NCBI RefSeq assembly: GCF_034119865.1
Contig: NZ_CP139421.1
Span: 2,046,001-2,110,000, forward strand
Source: Algoriphagus sp. NG3
Lineage (GTDB): Bacteria > Bacteroidota > Bacteroidia > Cytophagales > Cyclobacteriaceae
Reading direction: 5' to 3'
DNA: 64,000 bases
Under the pieces are notes generated by a model, which was not told where the DNA came from, did no database searches, and saw only the letters and a list, made by a program, of their open reading frames with translations. Below are positions 1-9,800 of the stretch, piece after piece. The position numbers and the translations under genes were made by a program. How positions within the stretch are numbered: the stretch's first letter is position 1; each line of letters opens with the position of its first letter.

Positions 1-81
1 GGTAAAAAATTTAGAAATGTAGAGTTCTTTAAGGTAATAGATGGCAGGATAACCATTGTAGAGGTTTATTATGGTTCCTAG
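1..81 (+). CDS. C-terminal end of a SnoaL-like / nuclear transport factor 2 family protein (partial)
   Basis: The window opens inside an open frame that ends with TAG at 79-81. The 26 visible residues contain FRNVEFFKVIDGRI followed by VEVYYG, the usual last two strands of the SnoaL-like (NTF2 fold) family, where a basic FRN-VEFF strand is followed by a DG-[KR]-I turn. The 5' part lies outside the window, so substrate and role cannot be judged. Recognition rests on a short stretch, but the pattern is distinctive. Confidence 0.6.
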   Translation, partial: GKKFRNVEFFKVIDGRITIVEVYYGS

Positions 82-191
82 TAAAATGCAGCTTCAATAT
101 ACTTCGTTATCGCAGCAGGCTCTCCATGATACAGAAGTGAAAGCCAAAAATGTCAGGAAATTTCTGACCTCCAATAAACTCTATAGAATTT

Positions 192-540
192 TCAATCAAA
201 ATAAATTTCCCAAGGTGATTCCAGTCTCGTCGCAAGGTTAAAGGCGAGTAGTGGCGGAACGGCATTTCCGATGATCTTATATGCCTGTGATGAACTGACA
301 AGAAATGAACCTTTCCTGGGGAATGACAAAATCGTAGTCTTCAGGAAATGTCTGAATTAGTGCACATTCCCGCACAGTCAGTCTTCGCTCTGGCAATCCC
401 CTCTCCAATTCATGGTCAATTTTGCCTCCATGATCTTCGGAAAGATGCCTGAATTCTATATTGCCATGATTTTCAGCCTTATACTAGACCCGATGGTGTT
501 TAACTTAATTTCAGCCTGTCCCTGGCACCGGATGTTCACA
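192..540 (-). pseudogene. Decayed C-terminal part of a cytosine-5 DNA methyltransferase
   Basis: Three reading frames must be joined to read this minus-strand relic. From about 536 one frame gives RCQGQAEIKL and an IG-SIR segment; a shift near 460 leads to [10 protein letters not shown] and then [15 protein letters not shown] at about 387-343; a further shift near 290 leads to [14 protein letters not shown] at about 285-243, ending at TGA 192-194. These are the last conserved blocks of C5 cytosine methyltransferases (motifs IX and X regions). The catalytic PC motif and SAM-binding N-terminus are absent, since the frame cannot be followed upstream of about 540. It is broken by at least two frameshifts and truncated, so I infer it is inactive. 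It may be the remnant of a restriction-modification system beside the injection-system locus. Confidence 0.8.
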
Positions 541-741
541 TTCCGTCGGCTGTCCCTCATGCCCCTGCTTTTCATTATAAAACTTGGTGCCCCAAGTGCC
601 AACACCGCTTTCACACATCCCACTGGATACATTCTAGCATTTTTAACCCTGGATGGTGTAGCACACATTTACACATTTACCAGTGTAGTCAGGGCATGCT
701 GAAAAATGCTATAGCTTATACTCACTTATCAGCAGCTCACC

Positions 742-2421
742 CTAACGAGGAGTTCCATCTATGACATTAAACCAATCCCCTCCGGATACTTCCTGGGTTT
801 TACCACCGTCTTTAGAACAATAGTATATCCACTCAGGAGGAATGGGTGTAAGGAAATCGTACTCATGAAAAGTAGGAAAAGCTCCGTTTTTCCCGGCACT
901 GGAAGCCATCGCAAGTATTTGCATTCCTGAGGCAGCCTGGTATAAAGCTATGCTGGGTGAAGCTGAGACACATTCTAAAACTTCATCTACCTTGATCATG
1001 TATTCATTTCCTCCAGCACCGCTGGCAGGCCCGGTACATACATAATTTAACAAGGTGATTGTTCTTCCTCCAGATACTTCAATTTTCTGATTTGACCAGA
1101 CCAGATCTATCTGTTCATGCCGTTTTGCGGTAGGGTTTATAGCAATGCCACGTTCGCGATTCTTCATATTCTTGGAGATATCCTCGGAGGCCCTTGTATT
1201 CGGGATGGATTTTAAAAATGAAATCAACTGCTCATTATATCCCTCTGCTTTTTCCCCCGATTGAAATCCAACAGCGGAAATTTCTTCCTTGAGCCTGCTG
1301 TCTCCCCGCATCAGGTTATTAATCGTCAAAAATTTAGGTATCAGAATAGCCTTATCATTGGCATATCCTTCTTCTGAGGCTTTGATGTTATGAGCTCCTG
1401 GGCTATGCCCGATAGGGTTCTCTTTACGTTCAGTCGCTCCCTTTCCCGGAATTGATCTAGCCTCAGGGACAGGTGTTTTACCAGCTCTGGGTTCTTTTTC
1501 TATTGCAGGAGACACCTCATTAGTTGTACCGGAATGGGCAACAGGGGCTTTAGCACCAATTGAAGTAGGTTTACTTGAGGAATTGGTCGTTTTTTCAAGG
1601 GATGGTTTAGTACCTCCCTTGATTCTATTGCCAAGAGGCTTGGGCACCTTAAGCGCCTCTTCTACTTTGGGTGTTGCTACAGAGGTTTTATTTTCCCTCA
1701 AGGCAAGAATCGCATCTGGTATTTCGTCTGCGGTATATTCCTTACCTTCTTTGGCCAATGCGGTGTAAATCCTGTTTTTTTCTCCAAAAGTAAGCCCGTT
1801 CAATTCAGTCGGGAACTGGGCTATGAAATGCAAGACCTCATTTATTTTAACGTCTTCTGCAAATTTCCCCTGAGAGACATGGTTACTATAGTTAGTTTCT
1901 GTGCGCAGCTGTGTTGGAACTGTATGATCGGATTGAAGGGATTTACTACCCATTATATCCGCTTCTTTTTCCAGCCCTGCATCATCATTGATCCTTGTTC
2001 CATTCATCATCTGGGTGGTGGGATTCACCCTCCCCTGCTTCTGCTGTACCACATGCCAGGCTTCATGGGGCAAATGCCTTTCCTGTCCAGGCCCTAAATG
2101 GATGTCTGCTCCCTGGGCAAAGGCATGGGCATGCAATTGGGCAGGCACAGCTGAATTGTAATGGACCCTGACATCGTCCAAGGACAACCCGGAAAGACTC
2201 TCTATTCCTGATTTTAGTGCTGATGGCATGCCTGTGTTATTTATATTTTGCACTCTCTGCAAGGGGGGATTTACAATTTCTCCAAACTTACGCTGTACGG
2301 TGGATTCAGGTCTATTGTCCTCAAACTGAAAAGTCGTTCCTGACAAGTCTTGTTTTCCTAGTGTATCAGCAGCAGTAGGTTGTGCTTTGGTGGTAATGGA
2401 TTTGTCTAAATGTGAAGGCAT
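742..2421 (-). CDS. Probable eCIS cargo/effector with eCIS-core (DUF4157) domain
   Basis: A protein of about 559 residues; I start it at the ATG at 2419-2421 because the 26 extra residues of the longer frame are hydrophobic and unlike the family. Residues 31-47 (FQFEDNRPESTVQRKF) are the N-terminal motif common in Bacteroidetes eCIS-associated proteins. Residues about 66-157 match the eCIS-core/DUF4157 domain: a LSLDDVRVHYNS segment, a QGADIHLGPG strand, and LPHEAWHVVQQ carrying the zinc-binding HExxH pattern (HEAWH at 119-123), with an E-KEAD downstream that could supply a third ligand. A low-complexity linker rich in Pro, Lys and Ser follows, then a C-terminal region of about 200 residues that I do not recognise, the likely payload. 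Last gene of the minus-strand eCIS series. Established: DUF4157 is linked to eCIS toxins. Inferred: this protein is loaded and delivered. Confidence 0.75.
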   Translation of the reverse strand: MPSHLDKSITTKAQPTAADTLGKQDLSGTTFQFEDNRPESTVQRKFGEIVNPPLQRVQNINNTGMPSALKSGIESLSGLSLDDVRVHYNSAVPAQLHAHAFAQGADIHLGPGQERHLPHEAWHVVQQKQGRVNPTTQMMNGTRINDDAGLEKEADIMGSKSLQSDHTVPTQLRTETNYSNHVSQGKFAEDVKINEVLHFIAQFPTELNGLTFGEKNRIYTALAKEGKEYTADEIPDAILALRENKTSVATPKVEEALKVPKPLGNRIKGGTKPSLEKTTNSSSKPTSIGAKAPVAHSGTTNEVSPAIEKEPRAGKTPVPEARSIPGKGATERKENPIGHSPGAHNIKASEEGYANDKAILIPKFLTINNLMRGDSRLKEEISAVGFQSGEKAEGYNEQLISFLKSIPNTRASEDISKNMKNRERGIAINPTAKRHEQIDLVWSNQKIEVSGGRTITLLNYVCTGPASGAGGNEYMIKVDEVLECVSASPSIALYQAASGMQILAMASSAGKNGAFPTFHEYDFLTPIPPEWIYYCSKDGGKTQEVSGGDWFNVIDGTPR

Positions 2422-2841
2422 AACTTTATTATTTAACACTGTAAGTAAAATAAAAGTAGGACATGATGAAAAACTCCAGCAATGAATTAAAAGCTGCATT
2501 TTGGATGATCAGCCCATTTTTCACGAGAAGACTTTTTCAGCAAGCCCTAAGTAGATGCGCAGACAAGCATCTTTTGGATTTATCTCTATCTGACCATGTA
2601 ACTCTAAACGAGATACTAGGAGGCTGTTTCATTAGTTAGTTTTCTTGTCAGACTGAGCAGCCGGTCTGCCGAAGGCATGAAAGTCGAAGCCTTTTATGCG
2701 CTAATTAACCCCATTTCGAATTCCTGTCCTCCGGCAGGCACGCGCTCAATGTGACAATTATGAGTTATGTGACAGTCTCTATTCTTATCGCGTAGTAAGA
2801 CAGTCAAGTAATTCATATCCCGAATTTAGTTCTGAAAACAA
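2422..2841 (-). other. Intergenic region between the two cargo candidates
   Basis: About 420 bases with no convincing coding frame or RNA gene. It contains scattered short inverted repeats but no hairpin with a U-run that I would call a terminator. Because it is the largest gap in the eCIS series, the gene at 742-2421 may have its own promoter here; I did not find a clear TAnnTTTG box. Confidence 0.4.
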
Positions 2842-4443
2842 CTATCCTCCCCTATATTCAAGCCACAAATCACTTTTTGTAATGCTACTTCCACCATGAA
2901 AATCCCTCCGAAATCGAACCCTTACATTGTGGGCTCCGTCTGGGAGAGTCTCAATCTCCACCCGATCACCCATATTCCAGGATCTTGATGCCAATTCATG
3001 AATATCAGCCACATAAGCAATTGGTCTAAGAAAGGATCCGCCTGAAGTCTCCGCCTTTTCTTTCTCTTTATCATGACCCAATCTATGAGGCGCTGTTAAC
3101 CATGCAGACATATTTGAAGTATGTTCAAGTGATCCGGGAACTCCTCCAAACTTGGGAACTGGTACAGTTGGATATTCTTCTTTCCGTAAACTTTTCTCAT
3201 AATCACCGCCACTTCCAGATGGTGAATACCCCCTTCTTGGAGGACTTGGAGACCTTGATCTCCCAGAAGTTTCAGAGCGTTTCAAACTTCTGCCCCTTGT
3301 CTTCAGACTTTCTCTGATCTCGTGCATCAATCTGGCTAATTTGAGCCTATTCGGACCAGGTGTCTTACTTACTGGCTCAATTTTCCCTATCCCTTTGAGG
3401 TGTGGTGTCATCCCTGTGAGGTAGTTGCTGTTTAAAATATCATCTCCTTTTACAATTGTTTCGTAATGTCTAAGCATAACAATATTGACCGCTTCTTCTG
3501 TCGTAGAGGCATTTAAAATATCGTCAAATACCTCTCTCATACGATCATGTGCGGCTGCTTGACCTTTCCTTTTACTAGGTCGGGAAGCAAAACCAGTGTG
3601 AAGTCCAGCTTCAGGTGTTCCTATAGGGTTAACATCATTTACACCGGCAGTCCTGTTAAATGCAGTGAGAGCAGTAGATGATCGGGCACCACTTTGTATT
3701 CCTATCATAGTTTCATCTCCGGAACTAGCTACTTTACCTCGCATATTGGTGGGCATCAGTTCATGAAGTCCGGCTCCCCCGTCAATATCCTCATGTGCTT
3801 GGGCATCCTCTCTCACATGACTTTCCGGGGGAGTACGGCCTGAAATCTGACTTTCAGCTCCACGCTGCCCCATAAGTTTTCTACCACCTTTTAAAAAGGG
3901 TTTAACTGATTCATCTTCATGTTGACTATATGTCTCATCCGATGTAGGTGGTGAAGGAAGTAAAGCGGGCATGTTATCCGGTCGAACGTGGGGATCTGGA
4001 GCAACACCTTCCCGGTTCCATTGGTGATCAAAATAAAAAATATAAAAGGTTTCGCCATTGCCGGATAGTTTAATCTTGTTGTCAATCTGAACTTCAATTT
4101 GCTTATAGATCCTACCTGATCCAAGGTCTTTCCAAGACTGATAATGATCTCCTTTACCTCTAATAAATTTACACTGGACAGTAGCTTTTGGGCTTATTAT
4201 GGATCTTTCTTTTTGAAAAGAGTTCGACTTTAAATCTGTAGTATTAGACAAAAGTTGAAAAGCTCTTCCCTGATTTGCCCACGGACTACTATTCGCCACC
4301 TCCTGTAGCTTCCTGCTAGCTATAGTTTCATGCCGCTTGTCTACAAATTGAAAAACTGATCTACTGTCACCTTGCCTAGTAGGTTTGCCACTGACAGGTG
4401 ATTGGATAGTTTTCTGTGTGGATTTAACTTCATAACTATTCAT
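2842..4443 (-). CDS. Probable eCIS cargo/effector with Arg/Ser-rich linker
   Basis: A protein of 533 residues with no signal peptide or membrane segment. Residues 30-63 contain VFQFVDKRHETIASRKLQE followed by an N-SSP and Q pattern, a clear relative of the motif at the start of the neighbouring cargo candidate and of many Bacteroidetes eCIS-associated proteins. There is no HExxH domain here. Residues about 90-150 form a compact segment rich in aromatics; 150-270 is Pro/Ser/Glu-rich and probably disordered; 270-380 looks helical; 383-412 is a striking Arg/Ser stretch (RSRSPSPPRRGYSPSGSGG); 440-533 is a second compact C-terminal region. I do not recognise a catalytic domain. It begins only 45 bases after the preceding eCIS gene, which suggests co-transcription. 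I infer cargo from the shared N-terminus and position; it could instead be a structural or loading protein. Confidence 0.65.
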   Translation of the reverse strand: MNSYEVKSTQKTIQSPVSGKPTRQGDSRSVFQFVDKRHETIASRKLQEVANSSPWANQGRAFQLLSNTTDLKSNSFQKERSIISPKATVQCKFIRGKGDHYQSWKDLGSGRIYKQIEVQIDNKIKLSGNGETFYIFYFDHQWNREGVAPDPHVRPDNMPALLPSPPTSDETYSQHEDESVKPFLKGGRKLMGQRGAESQISGRTPPESHVREDAQAHEDIDGGAGLHELMPTNMRGKVASSGDETMIGIQSGARSSTALTAFNRTAGVNDVNPIGTPEAGLHTGFASRPSKRKGQAAAHDRMREVFDDILNASTTEEAVNIVMLRHYETIVKGDDILNSNYLTGMTPHLKGIGKIEPVSKTPGPNRLKLARLMHEIRESLKTRGRSLKRSETSGRSRSPSPPRRGYSPSGSGGDYEKSLRKEEYPTVPVPKFGGVPGSLEHTSNMSAWLTAPHRLGHDKEKEKAETSGGSFLRPIAYVADIHELASRSWNMGDRVEIETLPDGAHNVRVRFRRDFHGGSSITKSDLWLEYRGG

Positions 4444-4488
4444 GATTTTTCTTTTTAAGACTGTGTTAGCTTGTCCAATTATAATCTC

Positions 4489-6819
4489 TTAAGGTAAGTC
4501 CCGCTGTGCATAGCGCTTAGCGATCCTTAGGCTGTTAATCACCAATCCTGCCAATATCCCTAAGGTGAAAATCAAGATCAACAACCAAATAGTCACCTCA
4601 TTGCTGCCTGCACCGATAAATCCCACCTGGGTGTTGAAAAAGAAATAGAAAAACAAAGCGATAAAAGCCAGCAAACCTATACCTATGGACACTCCTACTA
4701 TGATGCCCCGCCAGCCCCAGTCGTCACCATATTTTCTAATCCCTAAAAAGGTGATCACTCCACCAATGAGCAGCAGCACAAACAACAACGAAGCGGCGAT
4801 TCCATTAAGTCTGGAATACTGATCCCATCTGCCAAGCATACAAATACACTCCTGGAAATTGTCAATGGAATAGTAATCAGTAGCGCCATATTTCACAAAA
4901 TCACTCCGGAAATCCCAAAAACCTGCAATCTGGTAGGCAGCGGCAAGACTCTCCACACTGTCCCGGGTAAGCACTGGTTCAAAATAACAATATGTCGCCT
5001 CAGGCTTCCTGTCAGGATCTCCGATATAGATATCATTTAATCCGGCAAACTGTAAGTCATTTTTATAGGTCAGCAGGTAATCCCACAACTTCAGCTTCCC
5101 TGCCTCGATGTTAAGTTTTTCCTGACTGGTGACTACCGAATCCACCTCCACTAACGTGGCTCCCAATACATCCCATAGCTCCGTATTCCCATTTCCATCC
5201 CCTAGCCCCCATATCGCCACTCCTCCTAGGGAATTAGCCAAAGCCCAACTGTATTTATCCGATAGGCTTTTATAGTCATTATACCAGAGCTGTTTAAGGT
5301 TTCCGGAACTGCTATAATTTATATATGCTGATGCCTGCAGCGGATCATACCCGATTACGGTTCCTTCTTCCATGCTTTCAGAGGCAAGGGTATTCTGAAT
5401 AGCCTTGTAATCCATGAATTCACCAAAATCCCTGGCTCTGCTCCCCGGGGCAAAATCGTCCATCGGCCAATAGATACCCTGATAGCTCACTGTCATGACC
5501 AACTTGCCTATCGGGACTTTTCCGTTGGAGTAAAAGGAAATGGTTTGTTCTATCGATCCTCTCGAATTGGCCTGATCTGATAGCAAGGGGCTCAATGAAA
5601 AGGGTATCCGGGTGCTTGTCACATTTAACTTCTGGGTTTCGACCAGATAAAAGTCCACCCATGGATTCATTGAATCAAAGTCAAAACCGCTAGCCAGCCT
5701 TGTATCCGCTGAATTTGCCAAAGGAGGGATGGTTATGGTAAGAATATGGGTTTCATCAAGTTCTGACAACACGGCATTGAGGCGGCTGATAAACAATGAA
5801 TATTGAGGTATGTCAGCTCTGGATATGCCCGAAAAAGAAAGATTTACTCCATCGAGTTTATAGCTTGGCATCAGATCCTTGATTCTGGCAAAGAATTTTT
5901 CCTGGGACGACCTGGAGTTCAGGAAAGCACTGATCACCCCAGAGGATTCACTCGTTACAGCCAGGGATATGGCTTTGCTGTAGGCATGGCTTTTACTTAA
6001 CACTGCGCTGTCCAATACCTTTAGCAACGCCTCAGGATTTCTCTCATTACCGCTTGCGTCCAATTGATACCCGTACAATAGTACATCCGTCAGGTAATTA
6101 AGATTGTAATTTTGAAAATCGTTGTTGGCAGATGGTTGATGCCAGCCAAATATGCGCACCTTGGCGCGCAGACATTTTTGGTAGTTCACCAGCAGGGTGT
6201 CACCGATTGTAGCCTGAAAAACGGGAAGTCCCTCCGCCCCACAGGAGAGCTGGATCTGTCTGAGCTGGGACAGCTTGGCAGCCAATGCCTTTTTTTCCTC
6301 CGCATTTTTGGATTGGGACTGGTCCAAAAGACCCTGAAGCACATTGCCCAACTGCAGCTGAATAGAATCCACCAGATATTTGGGTGCTTTTGAGTCCAGA
6401 TTCAAAATAGTACGATCTATTTCCTTCTGAAGGTTGACGGTAGTATCCCGGGTTGCGGCTAGGCTATTGGTCAATAGCAACAGGTCATTGACTATGGCGT
6501 CCACGGTCGATGAGTCAATCACCACATCCCCTTCTGTCGCCAATTTCCTGATCAAATCCACCATCCGTTGACGCTCTTTGCGTACCTGATTTTCATGAAA
6601 ACGGAAGGGTTGGATGATTTTGTTGATCAATCCGCTTCTTGTACTGTCTCCAAGATTAATCGTGTCCTTTACAATAAGTTGCGAAGGAGGAATTCGATTA
6701 TCCTGAGCTTTGGCCCCGACATACAAAAAACCAATGAAGGCAATAAGAAGAATTGAAAATCTGGCAAACCCCATAATTCCCTTTATAAAAGCTCTTAAAA
6801 TAATTTTACACCCTATCAT
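4489..6819 (-). CDS. Membrane-anchored GH18-like protein of the eCIS locus, catalytic Glu missing
   Basis: 776 residues. A hydrophobic N-terminal segment (about 17-38, ending AKAQ) looks like a signal peptide or anchor. Residues 75-190 are helical and probably coiled coil. Residues about 218-555 resemble the glycoside hydrolase family 18 barrel: a strand leading to KLDGVNLSFSG at 321-331, where chitinases have DGxDxDxE, and a late GGVAIWGLGDG strand at 532-542 like the family's Trp-ending strand. The catalytic Glu position is Ser330 and the Asp positions are Asn326 and Ser328, so I infer a pseudo-enzyme that may bind glycan. Three transmembrane segments lie at about 673-694, 704-727 and 743-763. 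Its start is 1 base after the stop of the tape-measure gene, so it belongs to the eCIS operon. Possible roles are tethering the particle to the membrane, wall passage or release. Confidence 0.65.
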   Translation of the reverse strand: MIGCKIILRAFIKGIMGFARFSILLIAFIGFLYVGAKAQDNRIPPSQLIVKDTINLGDSTRSGLINKIIQPFRFHENQVRKERQRMVDLIRKLATEGDVVIDSSTVDAIVNDLLLLTNSLAATRDTTVNLQKEIDRTILNLDSKAPKYLVDSIQLQLGNVLQGLLDQSQSKNAEEKKALAAKLSQLRQIQLSCGAEGLPVFQATIGDTLLVNYQKCLRAKVRIFGWHQPSANNDFQNYNLNYLTDVLLYGYQLDASGNERNPEALLKVLDSAVLSKSHAYSKAISLAVTSESSGVISAFLNSRSSQEKFFARIKDLMPSYKLDGVNLSFSGISRADIPQYSLFISRLNAVLSELDETHILTITIPPLANSADTRLASGFDFDSMNPWVDFYLVETQKLNVTSTRIPFSLSPLLSDQANSRGSIEQTISFYSNGKVPIGKLVMTVSYQGIYWPMDDFAPGSRARDFGEFMDYKAIQNTLASESMEEGTVIGYDPLQASAYINYSSSGNLKQLWYNDYKSLSDKYSWALANSLGGVAIWGLGDGNGNTELWDVLGATLVEVDSVVTSQEKLNIEAGKLKLWDYLLTYKNDLQFAGLNDIYIGDPDRKPEATYCYFEPVLTRDSVESLAAAYQIAGFWDFRSDFVKYGATDYYSIDNFQECICMLGRWDQYSRLNGIAASLLFVLLLIGGVITFLGIRKYGDDWGWRGIIVGVSIGIGLLAFIALFFYFFFNTQVGFIGAGSNEVTIWLLILIFTLGILAGLVINSLRIAKRYAQRDLP

Positions 6820-6820
6820 G

Positions 6821-9800
6821 TTACCTCCATTTCACATCAAGTGATTTTTCCATCCAAGCCAGGCGAACCACCGCTATGCTCCACGGGATAGACTCCAGAA
6901 GCACATCTACCCCGGTTTTGGGGACACGCAACACATATCTTTCGGATTCAATTTCCAGATTCCCCTCCCGCTGTAGGAAGGTTTCCCTAATTGCTTCTAT
7001 GGAGGCGTTTTTCATTTTATCCCAGTTACTTTTCATCCCCACAAGCAGGCTATCTGCCATTTCTTTTTCCTCCGGGCTGAGTTTTACCTTTTCCAGATGT
7101 TGGCTGATTTTCATCCCAACCAAAATCTTATTCAAAACCAGTTCATATTCAGGAAAATCATAATGTCCATATACCAGGTACTGCAGTAAGTAAACTGCTC
7201 TGGACTGGGATATTTCAGGGATTTTATTGTTCTCACTGATTTCAAGTCTTGAAAAAAGAACGGATAAAAATGGCCAGCATAAAACCAACCCAGCATTGGT
7301 CAACCTAACATGGTCACCTGGATTGGGCTCATCGGAAAGCACCTGTTGAGCTACTGGATATATGTTTGAGATCACTTGCTGGTTCGCCTCTCCTAAATCC
7401 TTGGTGAATCCCTTGTTTTTAAGAAGTAAATGAAATACCCGCTTCCAGTTAACCGTGGATTGGGTCTTGTTCAAAAAGGAAAGAAACTGGTTTAAGAACA
7501 TCCTGCTGAAGCCATTCCCTTTCTTTATATAAAAATCAACCCCAAAAGAAATGAGCAATAGTTTCCACCTGCCAGGATTGAGACTTCCGAAATACATCCA
7601 AGAACTCCATTTCATCAATTCTATAAGTTGCTTTTGCAGCCTGGGATCATAGTAAAACCATTCCTGGACCAGCTTTTCTTCATTACATAAACCAATATGT
7701 TTTCGAATCAAAAGAGATATTTCGGTAATTGATTTATTCTTCAAATCCACAATTCCATTCTGGGCAACCGATAGAAGTTCTTTCTTCTTAACATTCTGCG
7801 GAACTTCTTTATAATCCTGGATACGTTGATCAAGGAGACGGAGGAAGGAATCAAAGTAGTTGGAATGGGAACTTTTAGTAAGAAGCTTGTACAGTTTAAT
7901 AAGCTCATCTTGTTTTAAACCAGCAATCAGCTGATCCGTATTTTCACCGAAAAACATCCATACTATTGGGCTTGCATCTTTCTGGTCTGAGAACTCTGAC
8001 TGGCAAATAAAAGTAGAAAGAAGTCCCATTTTTGTTTTGACAGGAGCCCACCAAGGCAGGAACCCTTCTTCCTTCAAAAAAATAAGTGCGGATGCAGCAT
8101 GGACTTGAATAGCTGAGTTTGTGGTTCGGCTAAGCCCGGCGCTGGAATGTTGTTTTAAAAACCTTATTAACCTAGATCGATCTGCCTTTTGCAATTCATC
8201 GGAGTAAAGCAGGTAATTCCAATCCAGCATCCTGAGATCATAGGTAGAAAAACCCTGTTTCAAATTGCCTAAAAATGCACTCCAAAACTTGGTTTCAATC
8301 TCCCTGTTTGTCTCAGTACGTATCTTCAGAACACTTAAACTAACCAATCTTTTCCATCTGTAAATGAGCGGACTATGGTAAAACACAGCATCTGGCAAAC
8401 TTCGGAGGAATGTCAACTTCTTTAAAAACCCCGGAGTCCAATTGGATTCTCTCCCAAGCCTTTCTATGATACCACTAGACAGGTTGGAGGATGACATAAG
8501 CCTCAACATATCATCAACTCCTAGACGGGAGGTTATACCCTTAACAACTGACTTGTCTGTTAATTGAAGGAAGGAAGGCCATTCCATCTGGCCTATTGAA
8601 AAATGAAGTTTTTTAAAATGACTGAGTTCCTGATAAAAATGTACGGATATATAGCTTTCAAACCGCTTCCATTCATTCACTTTGAGGGTTTCTTTGAAGT
8701 GGAAAAGCATAAGAACCAGTTGAGATCGGTACTGTTTAAAAAGAGGAAGTGCTTGTTCCTTATTTGATACCGTAAAAGCAAACACCCTTCTTATTGCCTC
8801 TTGCTTGTCCCTAGGGTTGAATGTCACTGCTGAACTTAATAGAGAGCTCCTGACTAAGCTTTTCAGGTCTTTTTTGATGAACAGGATCGCTTCTTGCCTG
8901 GTTTTAACAGCATCTAGTTGGTGGACTAACAGCAGTTTTCTGACTGACACAGATAAATAAAACTCCACGAAATACTGAAGCACCCGCTTCTGGGACGGAT
9001 CTATGGCCGTAAGCTTTCCAAAATCCAGCTTTTTATAATCCTTCTTGGCTAACGACGTGTAGCTCCAAGCCGGAAGCCGATGTGCAGAGGAAACCAAATA
9101 ACCGAATAAATCCATAACACTTGATTCCGTCATAGGATCTTTCGGAGACAACAGGAGAAAAGACTTGAGTATATGAAGTGATTTTCCCGAAACAGTGATT
9201 CTTCGTCTATCAGTTACGGAGAGGTCTGGGATCTGCGAAAGTATGGATACCATCGCACCCATTTTTACCAATGTTTCAGTCAAAGAAACAGAAGGTGTTG
9301 ATTTTCCGCTTTCTGAAGTTTCTTTCACAAAGCTGATCCAGATGAGTTGATCCAGGCGACTCTTTACCTGTGAATTCCCTGCTATCGTTTGTTCCAAAAT
9401 CTTCTGAAAACGAAGCAAGCCCTGGGTTTGCTCCCCACCATGATTCTCCATAAAACCCAAAAGAACCTTTCTTTCAGATCTTTTGAATAAAGCCCATAAT
9501 CTTCTTTTGGCGGGTATTTCAGCTGATTCCTCTACTTCTTTGATCCAATTGATAAGTAGTGGATTGTTCAGCTTCATCATAGCTGAAATCACATCCACCA
9601 GATCATTTCTGTTCAATTCCTGAAATGACTTCCCCAGAGAACCTGACCTAAGGTATTCCCTAAGCGCCAGTTCTTGGATTTTGTATTCCTGTGCCATGGA
9701 TAACTGCCCATCCACCTGCTTACCCGGCACTACTTCCCTTGAAGTTTTTCGACCCTCCGCAGGAAGGGTCAGCAGATCTACAGGTGCGGTTCCTCCATGT

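Noticed and set aside
107..301. Minus-strand open frame of 64 codons
   Set aside because: It is an accidental frame through the methyltransferase relic; the conserved GNAVPPLLA block lies in another frame.
412..702. Open plus-strand frame of 96 codons near the window start
   Set aside because: It is antisense to the decayed methyltransferase relic and has no family-like features.
2422..2499. Longer N-terminus of the eCIS-core protein
   Set aside because: It adds a hydrophobic segment absent from homologous N-termini; the start at 2421 places the shared motif at residue 31 as in the neighbouring protein.
4489..6819. Active chitinase
   Set aside because: The catalytic Glu and both Asp of the DGxDxDxE motif are replaced, so the chitinase label is not supported.
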